Source of the DNA: Antarctobacter heliothermus
GTDB taxonomy: Bacteria; Pseudomonadota; Alphaproteobacteria; Rhodobacterales; Rhodobacteraceae
DNA length: 64,000 nt
NCBI RefSeq assembly: GCF_002237555.1
Contig: NZ_CP022540.1
Span: forward strand, 2,919,001-2,983,000
Direction: 5' to 3'
Shown here piece by piece: positions 36,913-47,738 of the stretch. The position numbers were made by a program, and so were the translations under genes. The stretch's first letter is position 1. Each line of letters begins with the position of its first letter. The notes beneath the pieces were generated by a model. That model saw only the letters and a list, made by a program, of their open reading frames with translations. It did no database searches and was not told where the DNA came from.

Positions 36913-37554
36913 CTAGGCATTGGGCCAAATGTCTTGCCGTGGCGGCAACGCACTCACGACCTTGCTGTAGATCGGTTGCGCCTCTGGTGCGGTTTCCATC
37001 GCCTGTGACAGGCGTTGGTAGTCGGCCTGCACTTTCTCACCCAAGGCCACCAACGTATCCAGCGCCTGCTTCTTGCGCTCTGAACTAAGGGCTGCAAACT
37101 CTGCCGTGGCAAGGTGGGCGTAGTAGCCGTGAAATAGCTGCGAATTGTCAAAAAACCTGTCGCAGGCCACCATCAGTTCGATCTCCAGCCGCCGCCGCAC
37201 GCCGCGATAGTCGGCAAATGTGGGGTCGGGGGCCTCTGGCGGCACAAAGGGGCGATAGTCCGAAGGACCGGAATCGATCTGGTCCTTGAGGGCGGTGATG
37301 CGGCGTGTGTCGATGATGCCCGCCACGCTGCGGTCGTCAAAATCGGCATGGATCAGGATGTCGACCAGAACCTCTTCAAGATGCTCTTGCCGATCGTCAT
37401 TGTCGCGCCGTCTTTGCCGCCAATCCGCCATGGTTTGCAGGACGATCTTGCTCAGCCAACCCAGAACACCCACCAGAGAGGTGATCGCCAGCAAAAGTAG
37501 CGCGCCGGTGATACTGCGGGTGTCGCCCGCAAACAGCGATTGCAACCACGTCAC
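36913..37554 (-). CDS. Uncharacterised membrane-anchored protein
   Basis: The protein is 213 residues starting with GTG at 37554, five bases after the stop of the DUF3592-like gene, so the two form an operon. One N-terminal membrane helix (TGALLLLAITSLVGVLGWLSKIV) precedes a charged, mostly helical part, probably cytoplasmic, with a coiled-coil-like stretch DWRQRRRDNDDRQEHLEEVL. I recognise no domain. Confidence 0.7.
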   Translation of the reverse strand: MTWLQSLFAGDTRSITGALLLLAITSLVGVLGWLSKIVLQTMADWRQRRRDNDDRQEHLEEVLVDILIHADFDDRSVAGIIDTRRITALKDQIDSGPSDYRPFVPPEAPDPTFADYRGVRRRLEIELMVACDRFFDNSQLFHGYYAHLATAEFAALSSERKKQALDTLVALGEKVQADYQRLSQAMETAPEAQPIYSKVVSALPPRQDIWPNA

Positions 37555-37559
37555 CCCGT

Positions 37560-38303
37560 TCAGCCCCGCGCCCCGGGGCGTTCACCCACGTCACCGGACC
37601 ACCAGGCGCGTTTGATGCCCTGGTAGACGGTGATCTTGTCCCCCGCCCGAAAGCCGTTCAGCTGTTCTTCCTTGTAGGCAAGGCTTTCGCCGGACCGCCC
37701 GCTGTGCTCTTCCCATGTCAGGCGATATCGGTAGCGGTTGTTGACACGGTAATTGGTCGCCTTGGTTCCGGTGACAGTTGCAGTCTCCCGCGCGCCATAG
37801 CGCCGCGCGCGCACCGCGGCGACCGCCTTGCGGGCCGGAAACCACATCGCCACCAGTGCCGCGATGCCAAAGACCAGCGCGATCCACTGTGTAATCACCG
37901 AAGCTGTCCGGTTTTCGCCGCGGCTGACCTCGATCCGGTCGGGTTCGCTTTCCAGATACCAGATGGGAATGCGCGTGTTGATGGCTGTCTTGTGATAGAT
38001 GCCAGAACCAACAGATCGGTTCAGCTCTACCGGCAGGTTCCGGTTGGTTTCGAATTGCAGCACAAAGTAGTAGGTGACTTCGCGGTCGCCATCGCTGTCG
38101 GTGGTGACGGTCTGGTACTTGTCCAGAACCAATGCCTCTGCCTCCCGTCCCTCGGTGTCAAAGCGGTGCGCAAGGTTCAGCGAAAAGGTGCTGAACAGCG
38201 TCAAAAAACCAAGAAACGCGAGAAAGATAAGCGTTATCCAGCCGCCCATCCGCCAGAAGAGCCGTAAGAGGGGAACGGGTTTGTCGTCTGCCACCTTTGC
38301 CAT
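37560..38303 (-). CDS. DUF3592-like membrane protein
   Basis: The protein is 247 residues from the ATG at 38303. Two membrane helices (WITLIFLAFLGFLTLFSTF near the N-terminus and ITQWIALVFGIAALVAMWF near residue 150) flank a strand-rich domain of DUF3592 type, in which EAEALVLDK, REVTYYFVLQF and TRIPIWYLESEPDRI follow the usual pattern. The C-terminal part repeats a similar beta pattern (ETATVTGTK, YRYRLTWEE). It forms a two-gene operon with the gene at 36913. Function unknown. Confidence 0.75.
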   Translation of the reverse strand: MAKVADDKPVPLLRLFWRMGGWITLIFLAFLGFLTLFSTFSLNLAHRFDTEGREAEALVLDKYQTVTTDSDGDREVTYYFVLQFETNRNLPVELNRSVGSGIYHKTAINTRIPIWYLESEPDRIEVSRGENRTASVITQWIALVFGIAALVAMWFPARKAVAAVRARRYGARETATVTGTKATNYRVNNRYRYRLTWEEHSGRSGESLAYKEEQLNGFRAGDKITVYQGIKRAWWSGDVGERPGARG

Positions 38304-38541
38304 GGCGGCATATTGGCGAGGACGAACCCGGCGATCAAGCAAAAGCCCGTATGTATTCCGCATTGATCGCAACAAACTGGCCCGCTATATCAAGGGCAAA
38401 GGAGCCTGTTCATGTTCGCGTATCCCGCCTTGCGCCTGCGACGATGATCCATCCGCTGCCCGGTGACGGGCGGCCGCTCTTGCTTTGCCATCAATAACCG
38501 CGCCCGCGGTGCTCCGCGCGCCATCCCTTGCAGGTGATCCC

Positions 38542-39570
38542 ATGACCCATTCCATCGCCATCATCGGCGCCTCCGGCTATACCGGGGCCGAGCTGATCCG
38601 GCTGATTGCCACCCATCCGTCATTTGAAATCAAGGCCTTGGCCGCCAACTCCAAGGCGGGGCAGAGCCTTGCACAGGTCTTTCCCCATCTGCGACACCTA
38701 GATCTGCCCGATTTGGTGACGTGGGAGCAGATCGACTTTTCGCAAATCGACCTGTGTTTTTGCGCCCTCCCACACAAGACCAGCCAAGAGGTGATCTCGC
38801 AACTGCCGAAAACGGTGAAGATCGTCGATCTTTCGGCGGATTTCCGGCTACGCGACCCGGCGGACTACGAAAAATGGTACGGCAACCCGCATGCGGCGGT
38901 CGAGACCCAGAAAGAGGCGGTCTATGGCTTGACCGAGTTCTACCGGGACGACATCCGCGCGGCTCGGCTGGTGGCCGGGACCGGATGCAACGCGGCGACG
39001 GGGCAGTATATCCTGCGTCCTTTGATCAGCGGTGGGGTGATTGATCTGGACGAGATCATCCTTGACCTGCAATGCGGGGTTAGCGGGGCAGGGCGGTCGC
39101 TCAAGGAAAACCTGCTGCACGCGGAATTGAGCGAGGGCACCAACGCCTATGCGGTCGGCAGCACCCACCGCCATCTGGGTGAGTTCGATCAGGAGTTTTC
39201 GGCCCTAGCGGGGCGTCCGGTGCAGATCCAGTTTACCCCGCACCTTGGCCCGTTCAATCGTGGCATTCTGGCCACCGGCTATCTGCGTGGTGATCCCCAG
39301 GCGGTTCACGCGGCGCTGGTTACCGCCTATGCGGATGAGCCTTTCATCCAGGTGTTGCCGTTTGGCGAGACGCCCTCGACCCACCATGTGCGGGGATCGA
39401 ATTTCTGCCACATCGGCGTGGCCGGAGACCGGCGTCCGGGGCGGGCGTTGGTGGTGGCCGCGTTGGACAACCTGACCAAGGGCAGCTCTGGCCAAGCCTT
39501 GCAGAACGCCAATCTGATGCTGGGTGAGAATGAAACCGCCGGTTTGATGCTGGCGCCCTGTTTCCCCTGA
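38542..39570 (+). CDS. argC: N-acetyl-gamma-glutamyl-phosphate reductase
   Basis: ArgC is the NADPH-dependent third step of arginine synthesis. The 342-residue protein starts at the ATG at 38542; the longer frame from 38485 adds residues without family support. The nucleotide-binding [15 protein letters not shown] opens the protein, the catalytic Cys is in [12 protein letters not shown] (Cys149), and [10 protein letters not shown] and [10 protein letters not shown] follow. No other arg gene is in the window. Confidence 0.95.
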   Translation: MTHSIAIIGASGYTGAELIRLIATHPSFEIKALAANSKAGQSLAQVFPHLRHLDLPDLVTWEQIDFSQIDLCFCALPHKTSQEVISQLPKTVKIVDLSADFRLRDPADYEKWYGNPHAAVETQKEAVYGLTEFYRDDIRAARLVAGTGCNAATGQYILRPLISGGVIDLDEIILDLQCGVSGAGRSLKENLLHAELSEGTNAYAVGSTHRHLGEFDQEFSALAGRPVQIQFTPHLGPFNRGILATGYLRGDPQAVHAALVTAYADEPFIQVLPFGETPSTHHVRGSNFCHIGVAGDRRPGRALVVAALDNLTKGSSGQALQNANLMLGENETAGLMLAPCFP

Positions 39571-39616
39571 TCCAGCTGCGCGCGAAGGTCGATTTGCGCT
39601 CTGGTGACGCAAACTA

Positions 39617-39637
39617 TCAGGGGGCGATGCCCCCTGA
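39617..39637. repeat. GGGGGC-type palindrome
   Basis: TCAGGGGGC and its complement flank GAT. It lies 46 bases after argC and resembles the outer arms of the element at 14740-14876. It could also act as a transcript end for argC. Confidence 0.6.
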
Positions 39638-39775
39638 ACACCCCGCCGGGCGTCTGCAATCCAAGGACGACCCAGCAAAGCCGGGGCGCGGCAAATTGCG
39701 CAGCCCCCTCCCCAAGGCGCGCGGCTGGGTCTATATTGCTGCGGTAGCTTGTCGGCGCACTGAAAGAGGTCCTCC

Positions 39776-40225
39776 ATGGCGATGAAATCCCTCAAGAAAC
39801 AACGCCGAATCCAGATCATTGCTTTGGCGGTCGTGGCTTTGACTGTTTCGACGGTTTTGATTGCGACTGCGATGCGGGACGGGATCAACTTTTTTCGCTC
39901 CCCCAGCCAGGTTATGGAAGAGCCGCCTTCACCGGCAGAGGTGTTCCGCATTGGCGGATTGGTCGAAGAGGGGACATTGATCCGGGGAGACGGTGAACAG
40001 ATCCGCTTTAGCGTGACCGATGGCGGCGCGACGGTGCCGGTGATCTATACTGGCGTGCTGCCGGACCTGTTCGAAGAAAATCAGGGCATGGTCGGCACCG
40101 GGCGCTATGTCGATGGCGTGTTCGAGGCGTCCGAGATCTTGGCGAAACACGATGAGACTTACATGCCCAAAGAGGTGGTCGATGCGCTGAAAGCGCAGGG
40201 TATCTATCAGGACCCCGACAGCTAG
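39776..40225 (+). CDS. ccmE: Cytochrome c maturation heme chaperone CcmE
   Basis: CcmE carries heme covalently in the periplasm and hands it to the CcmF/H lyase. The 149-residue protein has one N-terminal anchor helix (IIALAVVALTVSTVLIATAM), the OB-fold domain and the heme-binding AKHDETYMP with His125 and Tyr129. An alternative start two codons later is possible. The other ccm genes are not adjacent. Confidence 0.95.
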   Translation: MAMKSLKKQRRIQIIALAVVALTVSTVLIATAMRDGINFFRSPSQVMEEPPSPAEVFRIGGLVEEGTLIRGDGEQIRFSVTDGGATVPVIYTGVLPDLFEENQGMVGTGRYVDGVFEASEILAKHDETYMPKEVVDALKAQGIYQDPDS

Positions 40226-40228
40226 GCG

Positions 40229-41548
40229 CTAGATGTCGTTGTCCCGCGCCTCAGCAAGGAACAGCACCACCCGCAGTCCACCGCCCGCGCCGTGTTCCAG
40301 TTTCAGTCCGCCCCCGGATTGGCGCGTGAATCCTGCCACGGCGGACAGTCCCAGCCCGCGGCCCTCGTTTGGTGGTTTGGTCGAGTAGAACGGCTCTGCC
40401 AACAGGGCAAGAGCCTCGTCACTGACGCCCGGGCCGTCATCCTCAAGGATCAGTGCGACATAGGGCGGTGACGTGTCAGGCGGTGGATCAAGATCGCCGG
40501 CGGTGGCGCGCCGTTCCGCGCGAATGCGGAACTGGCCCGATCCGGATGTGGCCTCTTGCGCGTTCAGGCCCAGTTGCATCACGGAGGCGCGCAACGCATA
40601 GCTGTCCACCCGCACCACCAATGAGTCTGCGGGCGGCACGACCTCTACCGTCATGTCGGATTTCAGAACATCCGTCAGCGCCTCTCCCAGATCAAACAGG
40701 GCGCTGTTCAGCGGCAGGTCCGACGGCATCAGCCGTGTCCGTCCGCTGGTGGCCAGAAGGTGTCGCACGGTTTGCGCCGCACGCGCCGCCGCTGTGCGGC
40801 TTTCACGGATCGCTGCGGCGCGGTCATCCGGGTTTTCCAGCGTCTCAAACAGGTCGAGGTTGCCAAGGATCACCGTCAGGTCGTTGTTGAATTCATGCGC
40901 CACGCCACCGACAAACTGACTCAACGTGCGCGCCTTTTCCGCCGCCGCCGTCCGTTGTCGCGCCGCGCGCAACTCTGTCTGGAGTTTCCAGCCAGAAATC
41001 TGCGAACCGATGTAGTAGCCCAGCACCGCCAATGCCATGAACCCTACGGTGAAAATCTCAAGTCCGCTTTGCAGCCGGGGGATCAGGATCAGCACAAGGG
41101 CAAGCGCCAGAACAGCGATCATGCAGCAATCGACGACGACCAGCCCAAGTTCCCGGTACGGACGCTGTAGCGTGTAGAGCGCCAGACCAACCAGACCCAC
41201 GGCTCCGGTAAAGGACAGACTGGGCGAGAAATCCGCCGCCAATAGATAGAGCGGCATGGACATGAAACAGAGGCCGGAAAAGCCATAGACCGTCAGTGCG
41301 GCCATGTAGCGAAGCTGCGCATGACCTGTCCCGGATCGAACGAGCAACACCGCCAGACCGCTTTCCAGCAGCGCATAAAGCACGCCCCAGGCAAGGGCAT
41401 GGTGACCCTCCATGTTCAGAGCCAAAACCGCGATGGCCACCAGCATGATGCCATAGCGCACGACCGTCTCTCCGAACGCGCCATATTCCGCCCGCCGTAT
41501 AGCGGCAAGTCTGGTTGCGAAACTGTCGTGAGGCAGGGTCCGGGCCAT
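40229..41548 (-). CDS. Orphan membrane sensor histidine kinase
   Basis: The protein is 439 residues from the ATG at 41548; 101 upstream in-frame codons look non-coding. About five or six membrane helices fill residues 25-180. The H-box is FVGGVAHEFNNDLTVILGN with His218, and the catalytic domain has LGLNAQEA (N-box-like), LEDDGPGVSD and GRGLGLSAVAG. The extended AHEFNN form is of the NtrB/HisKA-type. No response regulator lies next to it, so partner and signal are unknown. Confidence 0.85.
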   Translation of the reverse strand: MARTLPHDSFATRLAAIRRAEYGAFGETVVRYGIMLVAIAVLALNMEGHHALAWGVLYALLESGLAVLLVRSGTGHAQLRYMAALTVYGFSGLCFMSMPLYLLAADFSPSLSFTGAVGLVGLALYTLQRPYRELGLVVVDCCMIAVLALALVLILIPRLQSGLEIFTVGFMALAVLGYYIGSQISGWKLQTELRAARQRTAAAEKARTLSQFVGGVAHEFNNDLTVILGNLDLFETLENPDDRAAAIRESRTAAARAAQTVRHLLATSGRTRLMPSDLPLNSALFDLGEALTDVLKSDMTVEVVPPADSLVVRVDSYALRASVMQLGLNAQEATSGSGQFRIRAERRATAGDLDPPPDTSPPYVALILEDDGPGVSDEALALLAEPFYSTKPPNEGRGLGLSAVAGFTRQSGGGLKLEHGAGGGLRVVLFLAEARDNDI

Positions 41549-41672
41549 TTGTTTGGGTGTAGCCTTTTGCGACGGCTGCACAGGAAGCCGACCGATACAT
41601 AATACACGCGTCAAGTTACGGGTTTTCAGGCAGGCCGTCACTTGGATTGCCAAACGTCTACCCAAAAGTATA

Positions 41673-41698
41673 GAACCGCCCCAGAATAAGGGCGGTTC
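41673..41698 (-). terminator. Terminator after eno
   Basis: A 9-bp perfect stem GAACCGCCC/GGGCGGTTC with an 8-base loop lies 27 bases past the eno stop. The T-tract after it is interrupted (TATACTTTT). Confidence 0.7.
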
Positions 41699-41724
41699 CT
41701 GCAACGTGTTGAAACTAAAAGGAG

Positions 41725-43170
<1,446 letters not shown>

Positions 43171-44043
43171 TCAGGCCAGCGCACCCGCCCGTGCCAGTCG
43201 TCTTTCACGCACAAAGGTATATAGCCCTGCCGCAAGGATCAGCGCCGATCCGGCGATGGTCCAGAAATCGGGGCGGTCGCCAAAGATCACCACGCCCAGC
43301 CCGGCGGTGAACACCAGCCGTGTATAGCGAAAGGGGGCCACGATGGATGCGGGCGCCATCCGCATCGCCTTGGTGATCGCCAAGTAACCGGACGTTGTCA
43401 CCACCACGGCCCCGAGGATCGGCCAGATCGCCTCTGCGCCAAAGTTGGAGGCGGCCGACCCCGTGACCCAAAGTGCGATCCCGGGCAACATCGTCACCGC
43501 AAATCCCCAGGTCGAAATGGCTAGCGCCGGGACCTCGGGCGGCGAAAGGCGCGTGACCAGATCGCGCGCGGACAAACCTGCAATCCCCATGACCGCAAAC
43601 AGCTCCCACCCCGAGAAACCCGCGCCGAACGGGCGAATGACCATCAGCATTCCGACAATGCCAACCGCCACTGCCATCCAGCGACGCCAGCCCACCTGCT
43701 CTTTCAGGAACAGTGCTGCCCCCAGCGTGACGATGAGCGGTCCGGCCTGAAGGACTGCCGCAAAGACGGGCAGCGGCACATACTTCAGGCCAAAAACCAG
43801 CCCAATGGCACCGATGATCTCAAAGAAATTGCGCAGCAGGATCATCGGATGCAATGCCGCGCGTGTCCAAAGGCGAACCCGCATGATCTGTGCGAGGCCA
43901 ATGAACAGGATGGTGCCGCCAAGGCCGACCAGCGTCAGAACCTGCCCGACGGGCGCAGCCATAGTGGCCAGTTTGAAAAACACATCCGTACCGGCAAGCA
44001 GCGCCATTGAAAGGATCATCAGGGAGATGGCGCGCAGGATCAT
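43171..44043 (-). CDS. DMT-superfamily (EamA) transporter
   Basis: The protein is 290 residues with ten predicted membrane helices in two five-helix halves, the second EamA repeat starting near GWELFAVMGIAGLSARDL. Motifs such as PLPVFAAVLQAGPLIVTLGAALFLKEQVGWRRW are cut here into the EamA pattern of helix 4-5. Substrate is unknown; relatives export amino acids or metabolites. It lies 112 bases downstream of glk on the same strand. Confidence 0.88.
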   Translation of the reverse strand: MILRAISLMILSMALLAGTDVFFKLATMAAPVGQVLTLVGLGGTILFIGLAQIMRVRLWTRAALHPMILLRNFFEIIGAIGLVFGLKYVPLPVFAAVLQAGPLIVTLGAALFLKEQVGWRRWMAVAVGIVGMLMVIRPFGAGFSGWELFAVMGIAGLSARDLVTRLSPPEVPALAISTWGFAVTMLPGIALWVTGSAASNFGAEAIWPILGAVVVTTSGYLAITKAMRMAPASIVAPFRYTRLVFTAGLGVVIFGDRPDFWTIAGSALILAAGLYTFVRERRLARAGALA

Positions 44044-44154
44044 GCGAGCGCCTGAACAGGGCAGGTCATCAGGTCGGCTTTCGGTGATTGTCGGGTCCGA
44101 AGGGGTATCGCCTGCCGTCCGGGTGCGGGCAAGCGGAAAGGGCCTGTCGGTGCT

Positions 44155-45114
44155 TTACCGCGCCGTCAGTTCCGCCAGATGCGCGGCACATCCCCGAAGC
44201 GCCGCGTAGTCGTCGGTGACCAGATCCACAGGGAATTGCGTCATGTAGGCGTTGAACCGACCCTTGTCGGCAAATGCCCCGGCAAAGCCAAGCGTGCGCA
44301 GGTGCGGCCCAATATGCCGGACGACGCCACCCACAAGGAAGATTCCGCCAAAGGGCAGGGTGGTCAGGGCCAGATCGCCGGTGTAGCGCCCTAGAATCTG
44401 GACAAACAGGCGCGCGGCGCGCTGCGCGCGTGGCTGACCTGTCTCGAACCCGGTCATGACCTCAGCGGCGGACAGCGGAACCCCGACGCCTTCATCGTGG
44501 CAAACCCAAGCATACAACCGTTCAAGGCCGCGTCCCGACAGCACGTCCTCGACCCCCGGCTGACCATGATGCTCTGCGATCCAGTCAATCAGGCGCAGCT
44601 CTTCGGCGGTGCGGGCCAGCAACGAAATATGGCCTGCCTCTGCCGGGGGGACCATGGTGCGGCCTGCTTGGGTGTAGACGGGCACCGCGTTTAAGCCAGT
44701 GCCGACATTGACCACCAGCCGAACCGCGTCTTTGGCTGCCGTGCGACCGGTCAGCACGGGCGATAGGCTGTCATGACCAAGGTGCGCCACCGCAAATCCC
44801 TGTGCCTGCAGGTCGTTCAGGACCGCGACCCGCGCCGCGCCGGTTTCGGCCCGCAGGGACGCGGCGTCGACCGTCCAGTCAAGGTTGGTCAGCGTCCCAA
44901 CCCCGTCATGGACCGGGCCGGCCATGTCGACGCAGACTGATGCGGGCGTCACCTGCTGCGCGCCCAGATAGTCGCCAAGGATCGGGCCGATGCCCGTGTT
45001 CTCGGCATTGCGGTACCGTTGGATCGTGTCTTCAAGGATTTTGCCATCGCGGCTAAGGGCGACTCGCGTGTTGGTGCCGCCGATGTCGGCGACAACAGAA
45101 AGTTCTTGAGTCAT
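44155..45114 (-). CDS. glk: Glucokinase
   Basis: Glk phosphorylates glucose to glucose 6-phosphate in the cytoplasm. The 319-residue protein has the phosphate-binding ADIGGTNTRVAL, the DLQAQGFAV and NVGTGLNAVPVY segments, the catalytic-region EAGHISLLAR and the LEDVLSGRGL-type motif (VEDVLSGRGLERLY). It lies 19 bases after the GH1 gene and in the same run as the LacI-type regulator, so glucose released by AglA or the GH1 enzyme would be trapped here. Confidence 0.92.
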   Translation of the reverse strand: MTQELSVVADIGGTNTRVALSRDGKILEDTIQRYRNAENTGIGPILGDYLGAQQVTPASVCVDMAGPVHDGVGTLTNLDWTVDAASLRAETGAARVAVLNDLQAQGFAVAHLGHDSLSPVLTGRTAAKDAVRLVVNVGTGLNAVPVYTQAGRTMVPPAEAGHISLLARTAEELRLIDWIAEHHGQPGVEDVLSGRGLERLYAWVCHDEGVGVPLSAAEVMTGFETGQPRAQRAARLFVQILGRYTGDLALTTLPFGGIFLVGGVVRHIGPHLRTLGFAGAFADKGRFNAYMTQFPVDLVTDDYAALRGCAAHLAELTAR

Positions 45115-45133
45115 GGCGGCGGCCTTTCGGAGA

Positions 45134-46456
45134 TCAGGACTTCAGGGCGTGGGCGAGCGCGTGATACGATGCCTTGGGCGTGCGTACCAGCGTGTCAAAG
45201 TCCACATGGACCAGCCCAAAGCGTTTTTCGTACCCCAAGGCCCATTCGTAATTGTCCAGCAGCGACCAGATGAAATAGCCATTCAGTGGCACGCCCTCTG
45301 CGATGGCCCGTTTGACGCTGTCCAGATGGGCGTCCAGATAGGCGCTGCGGTCCGGGTCATCGACGTTGGTCCCGGTGAGAAGGTCGGGCGAGGCCATGCC
45401 GTTTTCGGTCACGAATAATGGCAGGTCGCCGGTATACTCGCGCGCGGTGCGGGTCAAAAAATTGTACAGCCCGTCGGGAAAGATCTCCCAATCCATAAAG
45501 GTCTTGGGTAGTGGGCCTTCGACGTCGCGATAGTCGGGCCAGGGCTGACCGGCGGGCGCAATCAGCTTGCGGGTGTAGTAATTCAGCCCGCACCAGTCCA
45601 GCGGTGCCTGAATGGTGGGGAAATCGTCCTGCCAGCCGGTGGGCAGGTGCGGCTCCAACCCCTCCAGCGCCAGTGCCGGGTATTCACCCTTGAAGACACC
45701 GCCAAGAAACCAGCGATTGTAGATCGCGTCATAGCGGTCGGCCGCCTTGCGCGCCTCGGCGCTGTCGTCCGCCGGGTCGGCCCATTCAAAGTTGAAGACA
45801 CCACCAAGGTTGCCCATGCCCAGACCGCGCATCGTCTCTATCGCGCGGCCATGTGCCAGCAGGACATGATGCATGGCCCGGGCGGCGGCGCGGATGTCGC
45901 GCAGGCCGGGGGCGTGATGGCCCTCAAAGTGGCTGAGCCAAGCGACGCACCAGGGCTCATTGATCGGGGCGACTGAGAACATCCGGTCGCCGATGCGGGA
46001 CATGACGACCTCTGTGTAATCGGCGAACCATTCGGCGATGTCGCGGTTGCGCCAGCCGCCCATGTCCAGCAGAGGCGAAGGCAGTTCCCAGTGGTACAAC
46101 GTGGCGCATGGCTTGATCCCGCGGTCCAGCATGGCATCGGTCAGTCGGTCGTAGAAATCCAGACCCTCAGCGTTGACCGGACCGCGCCCCTCGGGCATCA
46201 CCCGCGCCCAGCTTAGCGAAAAGCGGTAGCAGTCGAACCCGGCGGTGGACACAAGGTCCAGATCTTCCTCGTATCGGTGATAATGATCGCAGGCGCGCGC
46301 GCCGTTTTCGAACCGGACCACATTGCCGGGTGTTGCGGCGAAATCATCCCATTGGGTGCGACCCGCGCCGCCAAAGCCGTGACCCTCGATCTGGTAGCTG
46401 GATGTGGCGGTCCCAAAGAGGAAATCCTTGGGAAAATCAGAGCGCTTGTGTCGCAT
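45134..46456 (-). CDS. GH1 beta-glucosidase-type glycosidase
   Basis: The protein is 440 residues, without a signal peptide, so it acts on imported sugars. GH1 signatures: KDFLFGTATSSYQIEG at the N-terminus, acid/base Glu167 in PINEPWC, nucleophile Glu351 in FVTENGM and WSLLDNYEWALGY near the C-terminus. GH1 enzymes cleave beta-glucosides, unlike the alpha-specific AglA across the divergent promoter, so this regulon may handle both linkages. It begins nine bases after the regulator gene stops. Confidence 0.92.
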   Translation of the reverse strand: MRHKRSDFPKDFLFGTATSSYQIEGHGFGGAGRTQWDDFAATPGNVVRFENGARACDHYHRYEEDLDLVSTAGFDCYRFSLSWARVMPEGRGPVNAEGLDFYDRLTDAMLDRGIKPCATLYHWELPSPLLDMGGWRNRDIAEWFADYTEVVMSRIGDRMFSVAPINEPWCVAWLSHFEGHHAPGLRDIRAAARAMHHVLLAHGRAIETMRGLGMGNLGGVFNFEWADPADDSAEARKAADRYDAIYNRWFLGGVFKGEYPALALEGLEPHLPTGWQDDFPTIQAPLDWCGLNYYTRKLIAPAGQPWPDYRDVEGPLPKTFMDWEIFPDGLYNFLTRTAREYTGDLPLFVTENGMASPDLLTGTNVDDPDRSAYLDAHLDSVKRAIAEGVPLNGYFIWSLLDNYEWALGYEKRFGLVHVDFDTLVRTPKASYHALAHALKS

Positions 46457-46465
46457 GGATAACCC

Positions 46466-47488
46466 TTATTGCGCGGGGCCGGTGGAACTGCCGATAATCA
46501 GTTCGGCTTCCATCAGCTGTGTCAGGTGCGGGGAGCCGGGATTGCGGATCAGGTGCAGCAGCATTTCCGCCGCCTTGGCTCCGGCGCTGCGGACAGAGGA
46601 CCGTGTGGCGGTAAAGATCGGTACGTCGTGGCCGTTCTTGAGATAGCCAAGATCGTCGTCATGGGTGATCACGGAGACGTCGCGACCCATCTGCAACCCG
46701 GCCTCGTGGATGGCGCGGCGCACTCCAATGGCGGTGATCATCGAGGACACCAGAAAGGCGGTCGGGGGGGCAGAATCGCGCAGCATGTCGCGGGCGCTGC
46801 GATAGCCGAAGACTTCAGTCATTTCGTCAGACCGCATCAACGTCGGGTCGGCGGCGATGCCACGGTCGGTCAGGGCACTGACATAGGATTCGCGGCGACG
46901 AAAGGCGAAGTCCATGAACTCCAGCCCATTGATCAGCGCGATGCGGCGATGGCCAAGGTCCAGTAGGAAATCAGTGGCCCGCCGGAACGCGCGACTGTTG
47001 TTGGTGTCCAGCCAAGAGTAGGGCAGGGTCACATCGGATGCGCGGCCATGTACGACAAAGGGCAGGCCCAACTCGCTCAACAGCGGGATTCGGTCGTCGG
47101 CCATACGCGGCCCGTGCACGATGATTCCGTCGACATTGCCGCGACTGCGGATAGAGCGGTAAGCCTGCTCTTGCTCCGTGTCGCGGACTAGGCTGATGAC
47201 AACCTCATAGCCCTCCTTGGCGTAGGTTTGACCCGCTCCGGCAATAAAATCGCCGAAGATCGGGTTCACCATCTCATGCTGGTCGCTGATCGGCAGCACA
47301 TGGCCAATCGCATGCGCGCGCCCGGTGGCCAGTCCCTTGGCCCGGGAGTTCGGGCTGTAGTTCAGCGATTTTGCCGCCTGCAACACCCGTTCCCGGGTCT
47401 TTTCGCTGACCTCGGGAAAGCCGTTCAGCGCGCGGCTGACGGTGGTCTGGGACAGGTTGAGGTGTTGTGAGAGTTGCTTGAGGTTCAT
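46466..47488 (-). CDS. aglR: LacI-family regulator of the agl locus (AglR-like)
   Basis: The protein is 340 residues. The helix-turn-helix and hinge are NLKQLSQHLNLSQTTVSRALNG to NYSPNSRAKGLATG, followed by a periplasmic-binding-like effector domain. I start it at the ATG at 47488 (MNLKQL); ATG at 47497 and TTG at 47506 are alternatives, but a TTGACA at 47525-47520 on this strand would place the -10 across 47502-47497. A near-palindromic operator (47502-47517) lies at its own promoter and a perfect one at the aglE promoter, so it probably represses both sides until an alpha-glucoside or its product binds. Confidence 0.88.
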   Translation of the reverse strand: MNLKQLSQHLNLSQTTVSRALNGFPEVSEKTRERVLQAAKSLNYSPNSRAKGLATGRAHAIGHVLPISDQHEMVNPIFGDFIAGAGQTYAKEGYEVVISLVRDTEQEQAYRSIRSRGNVDGIIVHGPRMADDRIPLLSELGLPFVVHGRASDVTLPYSWLDTNNSRAFRRATDFLLDLGHRRIALINGLEFMDFAFRRRESYVSALTDRGIAADPTLMRSDEMTEVFGYRSARDMLRDSAPPTAFLVSSMITAIGVRRAIHEAGLQMGRDVSVITHDDDLGYLKNGHDVPIFTATRSSVRSAGAKAAEMLLHLIRNPGSPHLTQLMEAELIIGSSTGPAQ

Positions 47489-47501
47489 GAGGTCCATATC
47501 G

Positions 47502-47517
47502 TCCAAAGCGCTTCGAA
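47502..47517. promoter_or_regulatory. LacI-type operator O2 at the regulator promoter
   Basis: TCCAAAGCGCTTCGAA matches the perfect palindrome at 47649-47664 in 13 of 16 positions and keeps the AAAGCGCTT core. It lies in the spacer after TTGACA (47525-47520, minus strand), suggesting autoregulation. Confidence 0.8.
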
Positions 47518-47612
47518 TTTGTCAAGAGGCGAGGGAAATCTAATCTCTGGGTCAAGATAGCCGTCTAGCTGCGTCGCAGCATTTGTTTTGTTGGCTTGGA
47601 TGGGCTGAAATG

Positions 47613-47641
47613 TTGACAGATTTGGGCGAGTCGGGAATAGT
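47613..47641 (+). promoter_or_regulatory. Promoter of the aglEFGAK operon
   Basis: TTGACA at 47613-47618 and AATAGT at 47636-47641 are 17 bases apart. The operator at 47649-47664 covers the expected transcription start. Confidence 0.7.
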
Positions 47642-47648
47642 GCGAACA

Positions 47649-47664
47649 TTCAAAGCGCTTTGAA
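47649..47664. promoter_or_regulatory. LacI-type operator O1, perfect 16-bp palindrome
   Basis: TTCAAAGCGCTTTGAA is a perfect palindrome with the central CG step typical of LacI-family sites. It lies just downstream of the aglE promoter. Confidence 0.9.
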
Positions 47665-47738
47665 GTGACGTCAGATTGACAGGCGCAGGCTGGCTGAAAT
47701 GACCCGCGTGGGATGGTGCGGGATTGGGAGGATCACAA

